In this document: in pieces, positions 8,187 through 17,230 of the stretch
How positions within the stretch are numbered: position 1 is the first letter of the stretch
Layout: each line of letters begins with the position of its first letter
Origin: Belnapia rosea
GTDB lineage: Bacteria > Pseudomonadota > Alphaproteobacteria > Acetobacterales > Acetobacteraceae
DNA: 64,000 bases
NCBI RefSeq assembly: GCF_900101615.1
Contig: NZ_FMZX01000001.1
Coordinates: 248,001 to 312,000, forward strand
Reading direction: 5' to 3'
The notes under the pieces: generated by a model
The model's database searches: none
The model's input: the letters and a program-made list of their open reading frames with translations, nothing else
Told to the model about the DNA's origin: nothing
Program-made: the position numbers and the translations under genes

Positions 8187-8215
8187 GTTTTACGGGCGCG
8201 GCAACAAAGCGTCAA
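8187..8215 (-). promoter_or_regulatory. Sigma-70-type promoter of the XRE regulator
   Basis: Read on the minus strand, TTGACG (8215-8210) and TAAAAC (8192-8187) are separated by exactly 17 bases. The -35 matches consensus at 5 of 6 positions and the -10 at 4 of 6. The expected start of transcription, near 8180, leaves an untranslated leader of about 80 bases before the ATG at 8099. Confidence 0.6.
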
Positions 8216-8220
8216 TACTT

Positions 8221-8234
8221 TTGAGAATTCTCAA
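8221..8234. promoter_or_regulatory. 14-bp perfect palindrome, candidate operator
   Basis: TTGAGAATTCTCAA is a perfect, AT-rich palindrome in GC-rich surroundings. Its centre lies about 47 bases upstream of the predicted transcription start of the XRE regulator, immediately upstream of the -35 element. It lies just past the lnt stop. It is a natural candidate for the dimeric regulator's own binding site. Confidence 0.55.
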
Positions 8235-8240
8235 TAAAGA

Positions 8241-9803
8241 TCACGCCCGTGGCGCGGGTGGCGAAGCCGTTCCAGATACAACCACCGGCCGCAGCAGCCA
8301 AGCGAGGCCCAGGCAGAGCAGTGACGCCGCCAGGGGAATCGCCAGCCCCCAACGGGCAAAGGGCGTCGGCGCGTCGGGACCCGGCAGGGCGATGCTGGCC
8401 GTTCCCATCGCACCGAGCGGGATCATCGCCAGGCGGCGCCCGCGCGAATCGAACAGGGCCGAGATGCCCGTCTGCGCCGCGCGTGCGAGCGGCAGCCCTT
8501 CCTCCACCGCCCGGAGCCGTGCCGCGGCCAGGTGCTGCCAGGGACCGGCCGAATGGCCGAACCAGCCGTCATTGGTGATGTTCACCAGCCAATCCGGCCG
8601 TGGCGCGGGCGTGACGGCCGCGGGAAAGATCACCTCGTAGCAGATCAGGGCGCCGAAGGCCGGCAGGCCGGGCGGCGCCAGCCGCAGCGGCCCCGGCCCG
8701 GCCGAGAAATCCATGCCTCCTGTGACGAGGCGGATCGGCAGCAACCCGGCGAGTGGCATGTACTCGCCGAAGGGGACCAGATGCGACTTGTCGTAGACGG
8801 CCTCCACCTTGGCAGCCGAATCGAGCGCAACCAGGCTGTTGAAGACCTGGGCAAGGGTGCCGTCCGGCGCCCATTCCGCGCGAACCGTGCCCGCCAGGAG
8901 CGTGGCGCCAGGGGGCAGCGCCTCGGCCGCCATGCGCTGAGCATCCGGGTCCTGGGCGAGGAGGAACGGGCTCGCCGTCTCGGGCCAGATCGCCACCAGG
9001 CGACGACCATCCGCTTCGGCCAACGCGTGTCGCGCACCCTCGGCGGTCAACCCCAGGTAGCGCTCGAAATTGGGCATGCGCTGCTCGGGTCGCCATTTCA
9101 CCTCCTGGGGCACGTTGCCCTGTACCAGCAGGAGTTGCACCCCAGGGGCCGGCGCCTCCGGTTGCGCCAGGCGCCAGGCGCCGAACCCGCCCAGGGCCAG
9201 GAGGCCGATTGCCGCCCCGGCCCAGCCCCGCCAACCCGCGACCAGCGGCAGCGCGGCCAGCATCACGGTGAGCAGGGACAGGCCGTGGACGCCAACCAGC
9301 GCCGCAGCCTGCACCGGCAGCGCCGCGAAGGCCCAGACCGTCCCCATCAGGTTCCAGGGGAAGCCGGTGAGGAGGAAGCCCTGTGCCAGCTCCGCCAGCA
9401 CCCAGCTTCCGGCGAAGCCCAGCAGCCGCGGCCAGCCCGCCGGCAGCGCGCGCGCCACCAGGACCGGCGGCAGGACGAAGAGGGCGAGGGGCACCGCCAC
9501 CGCCGGCGCCGCCAGCGGCACCAGCCACCAGAAACTGGCCACATCCGTCAGGATCGCATGCGTGACCCAATAGATGCCGGCAAGCCCATGGCCCCATCCC
9601 CAGGCGAAGCCAAGCCAGGCGGCACGGCGCGCGGTCGGCGCGGCACCGGTCAGGGCGAGCAGCCCCGGAATGGAGACCAGCAGCACCGGCACCGCATGGA
9701 CCGGCGGCAAGGCCAGGGCAGCGATCAGGCCAAGCCCGAAGGCGGCCGCCAATTGGCGCCGCCAGGGCAGCGCGACGAGGCGCGCAAGGAAAGAGGTTAG
9801 CAC
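8241..9803 (-). CDS. lnt: Apolipoprotein N-acyltransferase
   Basis: A polytopic inner-membrane enzyme adding the third acyl chain to lipoproteins. Several hydrophobic helices in the first half precede a nitrilase domain with the full triad. Counted from the GTG at 9803 these are Glu275 (IWPETASP), Lys339 (YDKSHLVPFGEY) and Cys388 (ICYEVIFP), close to E. coli Glu267, Lys335 and Cys387. The frame is open to a TTG at 9875 with GGAAG upstream, which would overlap the preceding gene's stop by 23 bases; I prefer GTG 9803 on numbering and lack of overlap, with moderate confidence. The many lipoproteins in this window would be its substrates. Confidence 0.95.
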   Translation of the reverse strand: MLTSFLARLVALPWRRQLAAAFGLGLIAALALPPVHAVPVLLVSIPGLLALTGAAPTARRAAWLGFAWGWGHGLAGIYWVTHAILTDVASFWWLVPLAAPAVAVPLALFVLPPVLVARALPAGWPRLLGFAGSWVLAELAQGFLLTGFPWNLMGTVWAFAALPVQAAALVGVHGLSLLTVMLAALPLVAGWRGWAGAAIGLLALGGFGAWRLAQPEAPAPGVQLLLVQGNVPQEVKWRPEQRMPNFERYLGLTAEGARHALAEADGRRLVAIWPETASPFLLAQDPDAQRMAAEALPPGATLLAGTVRAEWAPDGTLAQVFNSLVALDSAAKVEAVYDKSHLVPFGEYMPLAGLLPIRLVTGGMDFSAGPGPLRLAPPGLPAFGALICYEVIFPAAVTPAPRPDWLVNITNDGWFGHSAGPWQHLAAARLRAVEEGLPLARAAQTGISALFDSRGRRLAMIPLGAMGTASIALPGPDAPTPFARWGLAIPLAASLLCLGLAWLLRPVVVSGTASPPAPRA

Positions 9804-9852
9804 GCCGGCAGCTAGACCCGCCCGGGGGGCCGGGGCAAGCGGCTGCGATGCA

Positions 9853-10431
9853 TCAGCCGAGCGGCTCGACCCCAACGAGCTTCCACCGGGGCGGCAGCAT
9901 CTCCCGCAAGGCGAGGGAGAGGGCGATCCCGCGGCCCGGCTGACCAGGGGCAGGAAGCACCAGCCGCGCCGTGCCGAAGCCGACCGCGGCCAGCTCGGGC
10001 GTCGGCCATACGGGCCCGAGCCGGGCCTGCATCAGCGCCACCAGCCCCTCCGGCGTCGCGGCATGGCGATGCACATGGTGGCTGAGGGCAGCGAGGAAGT
10101 CCTCCTCCTGCGGATCGGCCGATGGCAGGCCGGCCAGCAGGGCGGGCCAGTCCACCATCGGGGCCAGCGCGCTATGGTCCGCGGCCCGGAGCACGGCCAC
10201 CAACTCCCGCGCCGCCTGCATCGGCATGGCCGTGACGGCCGTGCCCGCGAGCAGGGACAAAATAAGACCAGCCAGCAGCAGGGGCAGCCCATGGGTACGG
10301 CGGATGGGCCGGCGAGCTGGTGGCAGAGCCGGCGACGGGGCTGGCGGATGCCCGGCGTCATAGGCGTCCCAGATCTCGTCCCAAGCGTCATCACGGACGC
10401 TTGACCTAGTTATGGTATCTGGCCCCATCAT
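9853..10431 (-). CDS. DUF2939-like membrane-anchored protein
   Basis: A 192-residue protein. A Pro/Arg-rich cytoplasmic N-terminus (about residues 1-47) precedes one transmembrane helix (LPLLLAGLILSLLAGTAVTA). The outer domain starts MQAARELVAVLRAADHSALAPMVDWPALLAGL, which fits the DUF2939 pattern of a helix followed by 'D...l...VDwpal...L'. Two ATGs are adjacent (10431, 10428); a GTG at 10398 is also possible. It lies just upstream of lnt on the same strand, 49 bases apart, and diverges from the lipoprotein at 10575 across a region with an 11-bp inverted repeat. Function unknown. Confidence 0.65.
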   Translation of the reverse strand: MMGPDTITRSSVRDDAWDEIWDAYDAGHPPAPSPALPPARRPIRRTHGLPLLLAGLILSLLAGTAVTAMPMQAARELVAVLRAADHSALAPMVDWPALLAGLPSADPQEEDFLAALSHHVHRHAATPEGLVALMQARLGPVWPTPELAAVGFGTARLVLPAPGQPGRGIALSLALREMLPPRWKLVGVEPLG

Positions 10432-10467
10432 TCGCCCTCCGGCCTGACGGATCGATATCGGCCCTCA

Positions 10468-10517
10468 AGACAAATTCCCACGAGTCTCTCCACCGTCTCC
10501 AATTCTGGAATTTGTCT
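10468..10517. repeat. 11-bp perfect inverted repeat between divergent genes
   Basis: AGACAAATTCC (10468-10478) and GGAATTTGTCT (10507-10517) are exact reverse complements 28 bases apart, within the 143-bp region between the DUF2939-like gene and the lipoprotein gene at 10575. The arms are AT-richer than their surroundings. The arrangement could be a pair of operator half-sites joined by looping, or an RNA hairpin in the lipoprotein leader. Confidence 0.5.
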
Positions 10518-10574
10518 CAGGGCATTGAAGGAACGGTTAAGGCTAGTTGCATACTCGCAATCGAAAAGAAGCAG

Positions 10575-11240
10575 ATGCGCATCCCTTTTGGCCGAAGCCT
10601 GCTGCTGCTCCCGCTCGCCCTCACTGCCTGCAAGACGCCGACGCCGCAGGCCGAAAAGGATTGGGTCTTCGCCTGCCCGGAGGCCGGGAGCCGGGTGGCC
10701 TGGGATGACGGCCGCAGCCTCGTCTTCACCGGCACGGACCCATCGGACCCGGCCATCTGCACCGCGCGGACGGCCACGGGCAGCGGGCTGCGGCTGGTCT
10801 GGGGGCTGGTGGAGGAGACCAACAGTGAGGGGCGCGGCCATCTGGCCGGCATGCGGAGCCTCTTCCCGGCCAAGACCGGCGCCAATGCCAGCTATACCGC
10901 GACCGTCTCCTCGCCCGGCAGCGGCATCCAGTACCCGTTCGAGACCCGCTGGCGGGTGGTGGGCTTCGAGGCCCTCCAGGGTCCGGCCGGCCGGTTCGAC
11001 ACGGTGGTGCTCGAGCGGATGGTCAATGGCACCGGCGCCAATGCCGCACAGAGCTTCACCGTGCGCTACTGGCTGGAAGGCGTCTCCGGCATCCTGCTGC
11101 AGCGGAAGGTCGAACTCGGCCGTGGCGGCTCCAGCCTGCTGCGCAACCTGCAGGCGACTGCGATCAGCCTGCCGCCGCCGCCGCCCCGGGCCCCGCCGCC
11201 TCCCGGCGCGCCCTCGGGCCCACCTCCTACGGGAAGCTGA
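10575..11240 (+). CDS. Hypothetical lipoprotein with Pro-rich tail
   Basis: A 221-residue protein with a signal peptide and lipobox (LALTAC, Cys19). The mature body (WVFACPEAGSRVAWDDG, FETRWRVVGFEALQGPAGRFD, ARYW-like FTVRYWLEGVSG) is predicted beta-rich and ends in a long Pro/Gly tail. The ATG at 10575 gives the signal sequence; the longer frame from 10512 does not. It lies upstream of folE on the same strand with about 115 bp between, so it may be a separate transcript. No family is recognised. Confidence 0.65.
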   Translation: MRIPFGRSLLLLPLALTACKTPTPQAEKDWVFACPEAGSRVAWDDGRSLVFTGTDPSDPAICTARTATGSGLRLVWGLVEETNSEGRGHLAGMRSLFPAKTGANASYTATVSSPGSGIQYPFETRWRVVGFEALQGPAGRFDTVVLERMVNGTGANAAQSFTVRYWLEGVSGILLQRKVELGRGGSSLLRNLQATAISLPPPPPRAPPPPGAPSGPPPTGS

Positions 11241-11354
11241 GCGCCGGCCCGAACCATTGCGGGTTCGGAGAATGGCCCCATGTCCGAGTATAACACTGGG
11301 TTACTACCCGGCCCACGGGCCAGGCAGATCCGCGAGCTTAGGGGGATTGGAACC

Positions 11355-11993
11355 GTGAACATCCAGACGCCGAACCACATCATCGACGCCAAGGCGACGC
11401 TTGAGGGCCGGCCGAGCCGGGCGGAAGCCGAGGCCGCCATCCGCACCCTGCTGCGCTGGACCGGCGACGACCCTGACCGCGAGGGGCTGATCGACACCCC
11501 CGCCCGCGTCGCCCGCGCCTATGAGGAGTTCTTCGCCGGCTACGCGGTAGATCCGGTGGATCTCCTCGCCCGCTCCTTCGAGGAGACGGATGGCTATGAC
11601 GAGATGGTGGTCCTGCGCGACATCCGCATCGAGAGCCATTGCGAGCATCACATGGTGCCGATCATCGGCCGGGCGCATATCGCCTACCTGCCCGCTGGCC
11701 GCGTCGTCGGCATCAGCAAGCTGGCCCGGGTACTCGAGGTCTACGCCAAGCGGCTGCAGATCCAGGAGAAGCTCACCGCCCAGGTCGCCAACTGCATCAA
11801 CGACGTGCTGAAGCCGAAAGGCGTCGCTGTCGTGGTCGAGGCAGCCCATCAGTGCATGACGACCCGTGGCATCCACAAGCCGGGCGTCACGATGGTGACG
11901 AGCCGCATGCTCGGCGCCTTCCGCGACGATGCCTCGACCCGCCGCGAATTCCTGGCGATCATCGGCGGGCAGCGCGGCGTGGCGGAAGGCTGA
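11355..11993 (+). CDS. folE: GTP cyclohydrolase I
   Basis: A 212-residue enzyme converting GTP to 7,8-dihydroneopterin triphosphate, the first step of folate/tetrahydropterin synthesis. The zinc ligands and active site are present: [10 protein letters not shown] (Cys and His) and HQCMTTRGI (second Cys), with [11 protein letters not shown] and [17 protein letters not shown] typical of the tunnel fold. The GTG at 11355 has a strong AGGGGGA Shine-Dalgarno 8 bases upstream and starts [12 protein letters not shown]; an ATG at 11280 in the same frame would add 25 residues unlike the family. Its stop is followed by the palindrome GCGCCGGCCGGCGC (11994-12007) at a convergent junction. Confidence 0.95.
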   Translation: MNIQTPNHIIDAKATLEGRPSRAEAEAAIRTLLRWTGDDPDREGLIDTPARVARAYEEFFAGYAVDPVDLLARSFEETDGYDEMVVLRDIRIESHCEHHMVPIIGRAHIAYLPAGRVVGISKLARVLEVYAKRLQIQEKLTAQVANCINDVLKPKGVAVVVEAAHQCMTTRGIHKPGVTMVTSRMLGAFRDDASTRREFLAIIGGQRGVAEG

Positions 11994-12014
11994 GCGCCGG
12001 CCGGCGCGGAGCGC

Positions 12015-12305
12015 CTACCGGCAGTCGCGCCGGGCGTAGCCCTCGGCCCGCCGAGCCCGGTTGGCGTCACGGCCACGCCCGGTGGCCGCGGCGACAGCAG
12101 CGGCATCCTGCGCCTCGCCGACCGCCTCGGCGCAGTAGGAATCCACCGCCGGCGCGGCCACGTAGCCGCTGCTCGGCAGCGGCGCCGCATAGGCCGGGGC
12201 CTGGGAATAGGCCGCTGGCTGCTCACTCACCGGAACGCGGACCATGCAGGCGGCGAGGGCGAGCGGGGCCAGGGCCAGGGTGGCAATGCGCAGGAGCGAT
12301 GTCAT
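12015..12305 (-). CDS. Small lipoprotein
   Basis: A 96-residue protein with a signal peptide and lipobox (LALAAC, Cys20). The mature part is Ala/Pro/Tyr-rich and then has a helical stretch with two cysteines (YCAEAVGEAQDAAAVAAATG and a terminal RRDCR), which could form a disulfide in the periplasm. It converges with folE. The family is unknown; similar short Cys-terminated lipoproteins are frequent in Acetobacteraceae. Confidence 0.6.
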   Translation of the reverse strand: MTSLLRIATLALAPLALAACMVRVPVSEQPAAYSQAPAYAAPLPSSGYVAAPAVDSYCAEAVGEAQDAAAVAAATGRGRDANRARRAEGYARRDCR

Positions 12306-12388
12306 GGCGCCTGATCGCCCGGCGGAGCCCAAGGTTCCACCGGATGATTGCGCTCCGTTATCAGGCCGGCGCTACCAGGGCAGGGGTA

Positions 12389-13015
12389 TCAGGGCAGCGT
12401 CTCGCGCCGCCTCGCTCCCTCAGCGGGCAGATCCTCGACGCCGATCGGGCCGGGTCCCGGGGCCGCCATGCCGCCATCGGCATTCGGCACAGTGGCCGAG
12501 ATCCAGTCCCGCAGGGCGCGGCGCAGCTGGAATTCGAACTCCACATTCAGGTCCTCCATCGCCCGGCGCAGCAGCGCATCCGCCGCCCGGGGCCGGTTGG
12601 CTTCGGGCCCGTTCACCCCACGCGTGACTGCCGCCTCGGCGAAACCAAGCCGGCTGCCAAGGCTGGAGACGACCTCCAGCCGGCAGCCGAGCAGGCAGTT
12701 AAGCGAGGAGGGACCCTGGATGACCTGCGCCTGGCTGATGGCGAAGCGCGCCTGGCCCGTCGTGCCGACCGCGATCAGCCGGTCCCGCGCCATGATCCGC
12801 ACCGCCTCCGCCGCCGAGGGCGAGAGCCGGGCGCCGATATCGCCCGGCACGCCAGGTGGCTGGTCCTCGGCGATGTCGATGCCGGCGACGTTCAGCGGCA
12901 GTGGCGTAAGGTGCTTGTAGCCAAGCGGGCCAGGCGGAATCGGCACCGGCTCCGGCGTGCCCGCGCAGGCAGCGGCGAGGAGGGGGAACAGCATGACGCT
13001 GCGCCGGTCGAGCAT
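12389..13015 (-). CDS. Lipoprotein-like exported protein downstream of hslO
   Basis: A 208-residue protein. The N-terminus (RRSVMLFPLLAAACAG) carries a signal peptide with a lipobox Cys17. The body includes SPSAAEAVRIMARDRLIAVG and FAISQAQVIQG, then a Cys pair (NCLLGCRLEVVSS) and a helical region, a layout like lipoproteins that accompany periplasmic or export systems. The ATG at 13015 has a strong AGGAGG ribosome site. It lies 44 bases after hslO on the same strand, so it is likely co-transcribed. No function is assigned. Confidence 0.65.
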   Translation of the reverse strand: MLDRRSVMLFPLLAAACAGTPEPVPIPPGPLGYKHLTPLPLNVAGIDIAEDQPPGVPGDIGARLSPSAAEAVRIMARDRLIAVGTTGQARFAISQAQVIQGPSSLNCLLGCRLEVVSSLGSRLGFAEAAVTRGVNGPEANRPRAADALLRRAMEDLNVEFEFQLRRALRDWISATVPNADGGMAAPGPGPIGVEDLPAEGARRRETLP

Positions 13016-13059
13016 GACGGAACCTCCTGCACGGAACATGATGCCGGGGATGTAACGGC

Positions 13060-14040
13060 TCATCCCGCCGCGCCGCCACCCTGTACTTCCGCGCGATCGA
13101 ACCGGAAGTCGAGGTTGCAGAACTCGCAGGTCATGGTGATGGCACCATCGGCCTCGGCCATGTGGTCCAGATCATCCTGCCCGAAGCGCGACAACACGCC
13201 GGCGAGGCGGGAGCGCGAGCAGCGGCACCCATAGGACAACGGCCGTGGTCGGTCGAGCGCCAGCCCCTCGAGATGGAAGAGCCGATGCAGCAGGGTATGC
13301 GAGGGCAGGGCATCGTCCAGCAGCTCGGCATCCGTCAGGGTGCCGACCAGGGCGAGGGCGGTCCGCCAGGCCTCGTCCTGCGCATCGCGATCAAGCTCGG
13401 GGGCGATGCCGCCTTCGCCGGCGACCTTCTCCAGGATCAGCGCCGAGGCGCGCCAGCCGGCCTCGGTCCGGTCGCAGGCCAGGCGGATATGGGCGCGGAG
13501 CTGCTCGGAGGTCTCGAAGTAATGCCCGGTCATCGCCGCCAGCGTCAGGCCATGGATCTCGACGATGCCCTGGTAGCGGTCCATCTCCGGGCCCTGGTCG
13601 CAGGTGAAGGCAAGGTAGCCGCGCCCGAGCAGCGCCGCCGCATCACCGACCGGGTCGCGGGCGAGCAGCCGGTCCAGCACCTCGGCATCGGCACGGGCAT
13701 AGCCGCGCAGGGCACCGCCCTCGGTGCAATCGGCCAGCAGCATGGAGACCGGGCCATCGCCCTTGGCCTGCAACGAGAAGCTGCCACGGAATTTGAGGGC
13801 GCCCGCAAGGCCTGCGGTCAGCGCCAACGCCTCCCCGGCCAGGCGGGTGACGGCGGGGTGGTTGTCATGACGCGTCAGCAGCGCATCGGCGAGCGGGCCC
13901 AGCCGGACCAGCCGGCCGCGCACCGGCTTGTCCTCCAGATGGAAGGGGAGGATGCCGCGCGGGACGCTGATATCCGGCACCGGCGGCCGGTCATGCTGGA
14001 GGAAATCAGGCTTGGCGGAGGGTTGGGTCGGGTCAGGCAA
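13060..14040 (-). CDS. hslO: Redox-regulated chaperone Hsp33
   Basis: A 326-residue cytoplasmic holdase that is switched on by oxidation. The N-terminal domain has HPAVTRLAGEALALTAGLAG and GPVSMLLADCTEGG. The C-terminal zinc switch is complete: YGCRCSRSR (Cys-x-Cys) and then TCEFCN (Cys-x2-Cys), the four thiolates that bind zinc when reduced. The first available codon is a TTG at 14040 with AAGG upstream; no ATG lies in frame before conserved sequence. It sits downstream of argF on the same strand, with about 70 bp between. Confidence 0.95.
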   Translation of the reverse strand: MPDPTQPSAKPDFLQHDRPPVPDISVPRGILPFHLEDKPVRGRLVRLGPLADALLTRHDNHPAVTRLAGEALALTAGLAGALKFRGSFSLQAKGDGPVSMLLADCTEGGALRGYARADAEVLDRLLARDPVGDAAALLGRGYLAFTCDQGPEMDRYQGIVEIHGLTLAAMTGHYFETSEQLRAHIRLACDRTEAGWRASALILEKVAGEGGIAPELDRDAQDEAWRTALALVGTLTDAELLDDALPSHTLLHRLFHLEGLALDRPRPLSYGCRCSRSRLAGVLSRFGQDDLDHMAEADGAITMTCEFCNLDFRFDRAEVQGGGAAG

Positions 14041-14111
14041 CGTCGGGAACCTTGGTGCTTCGGCCCCATAGATAGGGTCGCGGATGGGCTACGCCCACCC
14101 GCCCCGGCCCA

Positions 14112-15065
14112 TCAGCCGGCGCCCAACGCCCAGAGCAGCACGCCCTTCTGCGCATGCAGGCGGTTCTCCGCCTCGTCGAAGACGACGCTTTGCGGTCCGT
14201 CGATCACCTCGGCCGCGACCTCCTCCCCGCGATGGGCGGGCAGGCAGTGCTGGAAGATCGCGTCCGGCGCGGCATGCCGCATCAGCTCCGGCGTGACCTG
14301 ATAGGGCGCCAGCAGGTTGTGCCGGTTGGGCGCGGAGCCGTCCCCGGTCTCGTCATTCATCGAGACCCAGGCATCGGTGACGACGCAGCGGGCGCCCCGC
14401 ACCGCCTCCACCGGGTCCTCGGTCAGCTCGATCGTCGCCCCCTGGGCGCGAGCCCAGTCCACCACCCATTGCGGCGGCCGGAGAGCGGCGGGGGTCGCCA
14501 GGCGCAGGGTGAAGCCGAAGCGGGCGGCGGCCTGGATGAAGCTCTGCGCCACGTTGTTGCCGTCGCCGATCCAGGCGACGGTCTGGCCGGCGATCGGGCC
14601 GCGATGCTCCTCGAAGGTCAGCACATCGGCCATGAGCTGGCAGGGATGCGAGATATCGGTCAGGCCGTTGATCACCGGCACCGTCGCGTGCATGGCCATC
14701 TCGCGGATGCGGCTCACATTGTCCGTCCGCATCATGATGGCGTCGACATAGCGGGAGAGGACCCGCGCCGTGTCGCTCAGCTCCTCGCCGCGGGAGGACT
14801 GCATGTCGCGCGAGTTGAGGTAGACGACGTCGCCGCCGAGTTGGCGGATCCCAACCTCGAAGCTGACGCGGGTGCGCGTCGAGGGCTTCTCGAAGATCAG
14901 CGCGACGGTCTTGCCGGCCAGCGGCTTGGCGCCGAGGCCGCGCTTCGTCTGGGCGGCGAGGTCGAGCATGCGGCGAAGGGTCGCCGGCTCGAAATCCATC
15001 AATTCGAGGAAGTGGCGGGGGGGAGGATCCCCCCCACCGGCCATGGGCTTCAGCGCAGCGCTCAT
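14112..15065 (-). CDS. argF: Ornithine carbamoyltransferase
   Basis: A 317-residue cytoplasmic enzyme making citrulline from ornithine and carbamoyl phosphate. The carbamoyl-phosphate site [13 protein letters not shown] is intact, with the second-site motifs HPCQLMAD and [12 protein letters not shown] (the HCLP ornithine loop). The ATG at 15065 overlaps the argD stop by 4 bases, so translation is coupled. argD-argF order on one strand is common in alphaproteobacteria and places both in the same arginine pathway. Confidence 0.97.
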   Translation of the reverse strand: MSAALKPMAGGGDPPPRHFLELMDFEPATLRRMLDLAAQTKRGLGAKPLAGKTVALIFEKPSTRTRVSFEVGIRQLGGDVVYLNSRDMQSSRGEELSDTARVLSRYVDAIMMRTDNVSRIREMAMHATVPVINGLTDISHPCQLMADVLTFEEHRGPIAGQTVAWIGDGNNVAQSFIQAAARFGFTLRLATPAALRPPQWVVDWARAQGATIELTEDPVEAVRGARCVVTDAWVSMNDETGDGSAPNRHNLLAPYQVTPELMRHAAPDAIFQHCLPAHRGEEVAAEVIDGPQSVVFDEAENRLHAQKGVLLWALGAG

Positions 15066-16264
15066 TTCGCGGCGTCCCGCGCCTGGGACGGCGTGCAACG
15101 CAGGCAGGTGCGCTCCAGCAGGCTGAGGGCCTCATCGGCTTCCGCCTCGGTGATGATGAGCGGCGGCGCCAGGCGCAGCACATTCATCCCGGCGGCCACC
15201 GTCAGCAGGCCCTCGGCCACCGCGGCGTTCTGCATCTCGCCATTCGAGATCTCCGGCCGCAGCTTGAGGCCGAGCAGCAGCCCGGCGCCCTGCACGCCCT
15301 CGACCACCGCCGGGTGGCGATGGGCGAGGTCCAGCATGCCGCGCCAGAGATGGCGTGCCACGCGGTCCACCCCATCGAGGAAGCCCGGGGCGAGGATCAC
15401 GTCGAGCACGGCATTGCCGGCGGCGCAGGCCAGCGGGTTGCCGCCATAGGTGCTGCCATGCGTGCCGGGCTTGAGGTACTGCGCCACCCGCTCCTTCGCC
15501 AGGATGGCGCCGAGCGGGAAGCCGCCGCCGATGCCCTTGGCGGAGGACATGACATCCGGCTCGATCCCGGCCCATTGATGGGCCCAGAGCTTGCCGGAGC
15601 GGCCCATGCCGGTCTGCACCTCGTCGAGCGCGAGCAGCAGGCCGAACTCATCGGCCGCGGCGCGAAGCTGGCGGAGGAATTCGAGCGAGGCCGGGCGCAC
15701 GCCGCCCTCTCCCTGGATCGGCTCGACCATGATGGCGGCCGTCGTGCCGTCGATGGCGTCGCGGAGCGCGTTCATGTTGCCGAAGGGCACATGCTTGAAG
15801 CCCTGAACCGGCGGGCCGAAGCCGGCGAGGTACTTCTCGTTGCCCGTCGCGGCGAGCGTCGCCAGCGTCCGGCCATGGAAGGCGCCCTCGAAGCAGATGG
15901 TAACAAAGCGCTCCGGATGGCCCTGTTCCGCATGGTATTTGCGGACCGCCTTGATCATCCCCTCATTCGCCTCGGCGCCCGAGTTGCAGAAGAAGACGCT
16001 GTCGGCGAAGGAGGTCTCGACCAGCCGCGCCGCCAAGCGCTCCGCCTGCGGAATCCGGTAGAGGTTCGAGGTGTGCATCACCCGCGCCGCCTGCTCGGCG
16101 ATGGCCTGCACGAGATGCGGATGCGCATGGCCGATGGAGGCGGTGGCGATGCCGGAGCCGAAATCGAGGAATCGTCGCCCGTCACCGGTCCACAGCCAAG
16201 CACCTTCGCCCCGCTCGAAAGCGAGGTCGGCGCGGTTGTAGGTGGGCATCAGGGACGGGATCAC
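15062..16264 (-). CDS. argD: Acetylornithine/succinyldiaminopimelate aminotransferase
   Basis: A 400-residue class-III PLP aminotransferase acting on N-acetyl-glutamate semialdehyde. The motifs are [13 protein letters not shown] at the N-terminus, [29 protein letters not shown], and the PLP lysine in [15 protein letters not shown] chose the GTG at 16264 ([13 protein letters not shown]) because family members begin with a similar MIPALMPTY; an ATG lies five codons inside at 16249. It is followed directly by argF. Confidence 0.94.
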   Translation of the reverse strand: MIPSLMPTYNRADLAFERGEGAWLWTGDGRRFLDFGSGIATASIGHAHPHLVQAIAEQAARVMHTSNLYRIPQAERLAARLVETSFADSVFFCNSGAEANEGMIKAVRKYHAEQGHPERFVTICFEGAFHGRTLATLAATGNEKYLAGFGPPVQGFKHVPFGNMNALRDAIDGTTAAIMVEPIQGEGGVRPASLEFLRQLRAAADEFGLLLALDEVQTGMGRSGKLWAHQWAGIEPDVMSSAKGIGGGFPLGAILAKERVAQYLKPGTHGSTYGGNPLACAAGNAVLDVILAPGFLDGVDRVARHLWRGMLDLAHRHPAVVEGVQGAGLLLGLKLRPEISNGEMQNAAVAEGLLTVAAGMNVLRLAPPLIITEAEADEALSLLERTCLRCTPSQARDAAK

Positions 16265-16387
16265 GGGGTTATGGGCTCCAGTTCTCCCCCAGCCGGCGCG
16301 GATCGCAGGCTTTTCGGGGAGAAGCCGCGGATTTGGCCGCAATCGGGCCGCAACGTCAAACCATCCCGGCTGAATTTCTCAGAGATC

Positions 16388-16411
16388 GGCGGGGGAATGG
16401 CTCCCCCCGCC
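16388..16411 (-). terminator. GC-rich hairpin after the PRC-barrel gene
   Basis: GGCGGGGG (16388-16395) pairs with CCCCCGCC (16404-16411) around an 8-base loop, 14-37 bases downstream of the PRC-barrel stop on the minus strand and before argD starts. There is no T-run. A 3'-end stem separating the two transcripts is the simplest reading. Confidence 0.5.
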
Positions 16412-16424
16412 TGTCGACGCCGCT

Positions 16425-17114
16425 TCAGCCACGCCGCTCGGGCGCACCCTCATAGGTGAAGGTCGGCAGGCTGCCGAGGCTGTCCTTGGTGGCGCCGGTC
16501 AGCGTCCAGCGGCCATTGCTGCTGGCGGCCATGTTCAGCCGGTCGTAAGGCACCGCCACCAGCTTGGCGCCGATGCCGAGGAAACCACCGACCGAGATGA
16601 CCGCCACCGGGGCGTTGCCGCCCGGCGGGATCAGGATGTCGTCGATCTCGCCGATGCTCTCGTTGTTCTCGTTATAGACCGCCGAGCCGATCACCTTGCT
16701 GGCACGGCGGCCGTTGCGGAGTGCGCCGCTATCGACGGCCAGCGCACCGCTGGTAGCGCCGGTAGTCGCCGGTGAGGCGGCACGGTTGCGCTCATTCTCC
16801 GGATGCGCGCCCGTCGTATTGGTGCCGAGGGCGCGGTCCGTCGCACGGCCGACCGCGGTACCAGGCGGATTGCCCGGCGTCCCATCGGCAGGCGTGCGGT
16901 TGCCGGTGACGGAATCGGCGCCACGCTGGGTCGCGGTGCTCGGCGGATTGCCGGGCGTTCCGTCGCGCGGGTTGGTCTGCGGGCTGGTCTGGGCGAGCGT
17001 GCCGCCCGAGGCGTCGCGCCCCTGGCCCTGCGTCTGGCCCTGGGCGAGGACCGGCAGCGCCAGCATGGCGGCGGCGGCGGTCATGGCGAGAAGCGAGTCG
17101 CGGGTCTTCATCAT
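16425..17114 (-). CDS. Exported PRC-barrel domain protein
   Basis: A 229-residue protein. A signal peptide (LLAMTAAAAMLALPVLAQ) precedes a long low-complexity region (about residues 30-125) with two copies of DGTPGNPP-S/G-TA, rich in Thr, Asn, Gly and Pro. The C-terminal 100 residues form a PRC-barrel: KVIGSAVYNENNESIGEIDD-ILIPPGGNAPVAVISVGGFL and KLVAVPYDRLNM. PRC-barrels are small beta-barrels in RNA or stress-linked proteins; exported versions are of unknown role. The ATG at 17114 has AAGAAGG close upstream; an in-frame ATG at 17135 is possible. Confidence 0.78.
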   Translation of the reverse strand: MMKTRDSLLAMTAAAAMLALPVLAQGQTQGQGRDASGGTLAQTSPQTNPRDGTPGNPPSTATQRGADSVTGNRTPADGTPGNPPGTAVGRATDRALGTNTTGAHPENERNRAASPATTGATSGALAVDSGALRNGRRASKVIGSAVYNENNESIGEIDDILIPPGGNAPVAVISVGGFLGIGAKLVAVPYDRLNMAASSNGRWTLTGATKDSLGSLPTFTYEGAPERRG

Positions 17115-17230
17115 CGGCGTCACCTTCTTTTGCACCGGCCTTTTGTCCTGAGACCGGCCGGGTGAGGCCGCGACAACGCAGCGGAACGAGCCGAGGTTGC
17201 CTCGATCGCGCGCCCGTTCAGCCCGCCGGG

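Noticed and set aside
11280-11355. Starting folE at the ATG at 11280
   Set aside because: The GTG at 11355 has a strong AGGGGGA ribosome site and the family-like N-terminus; the extra 25 residues look non-conserved. It remains an alternative.
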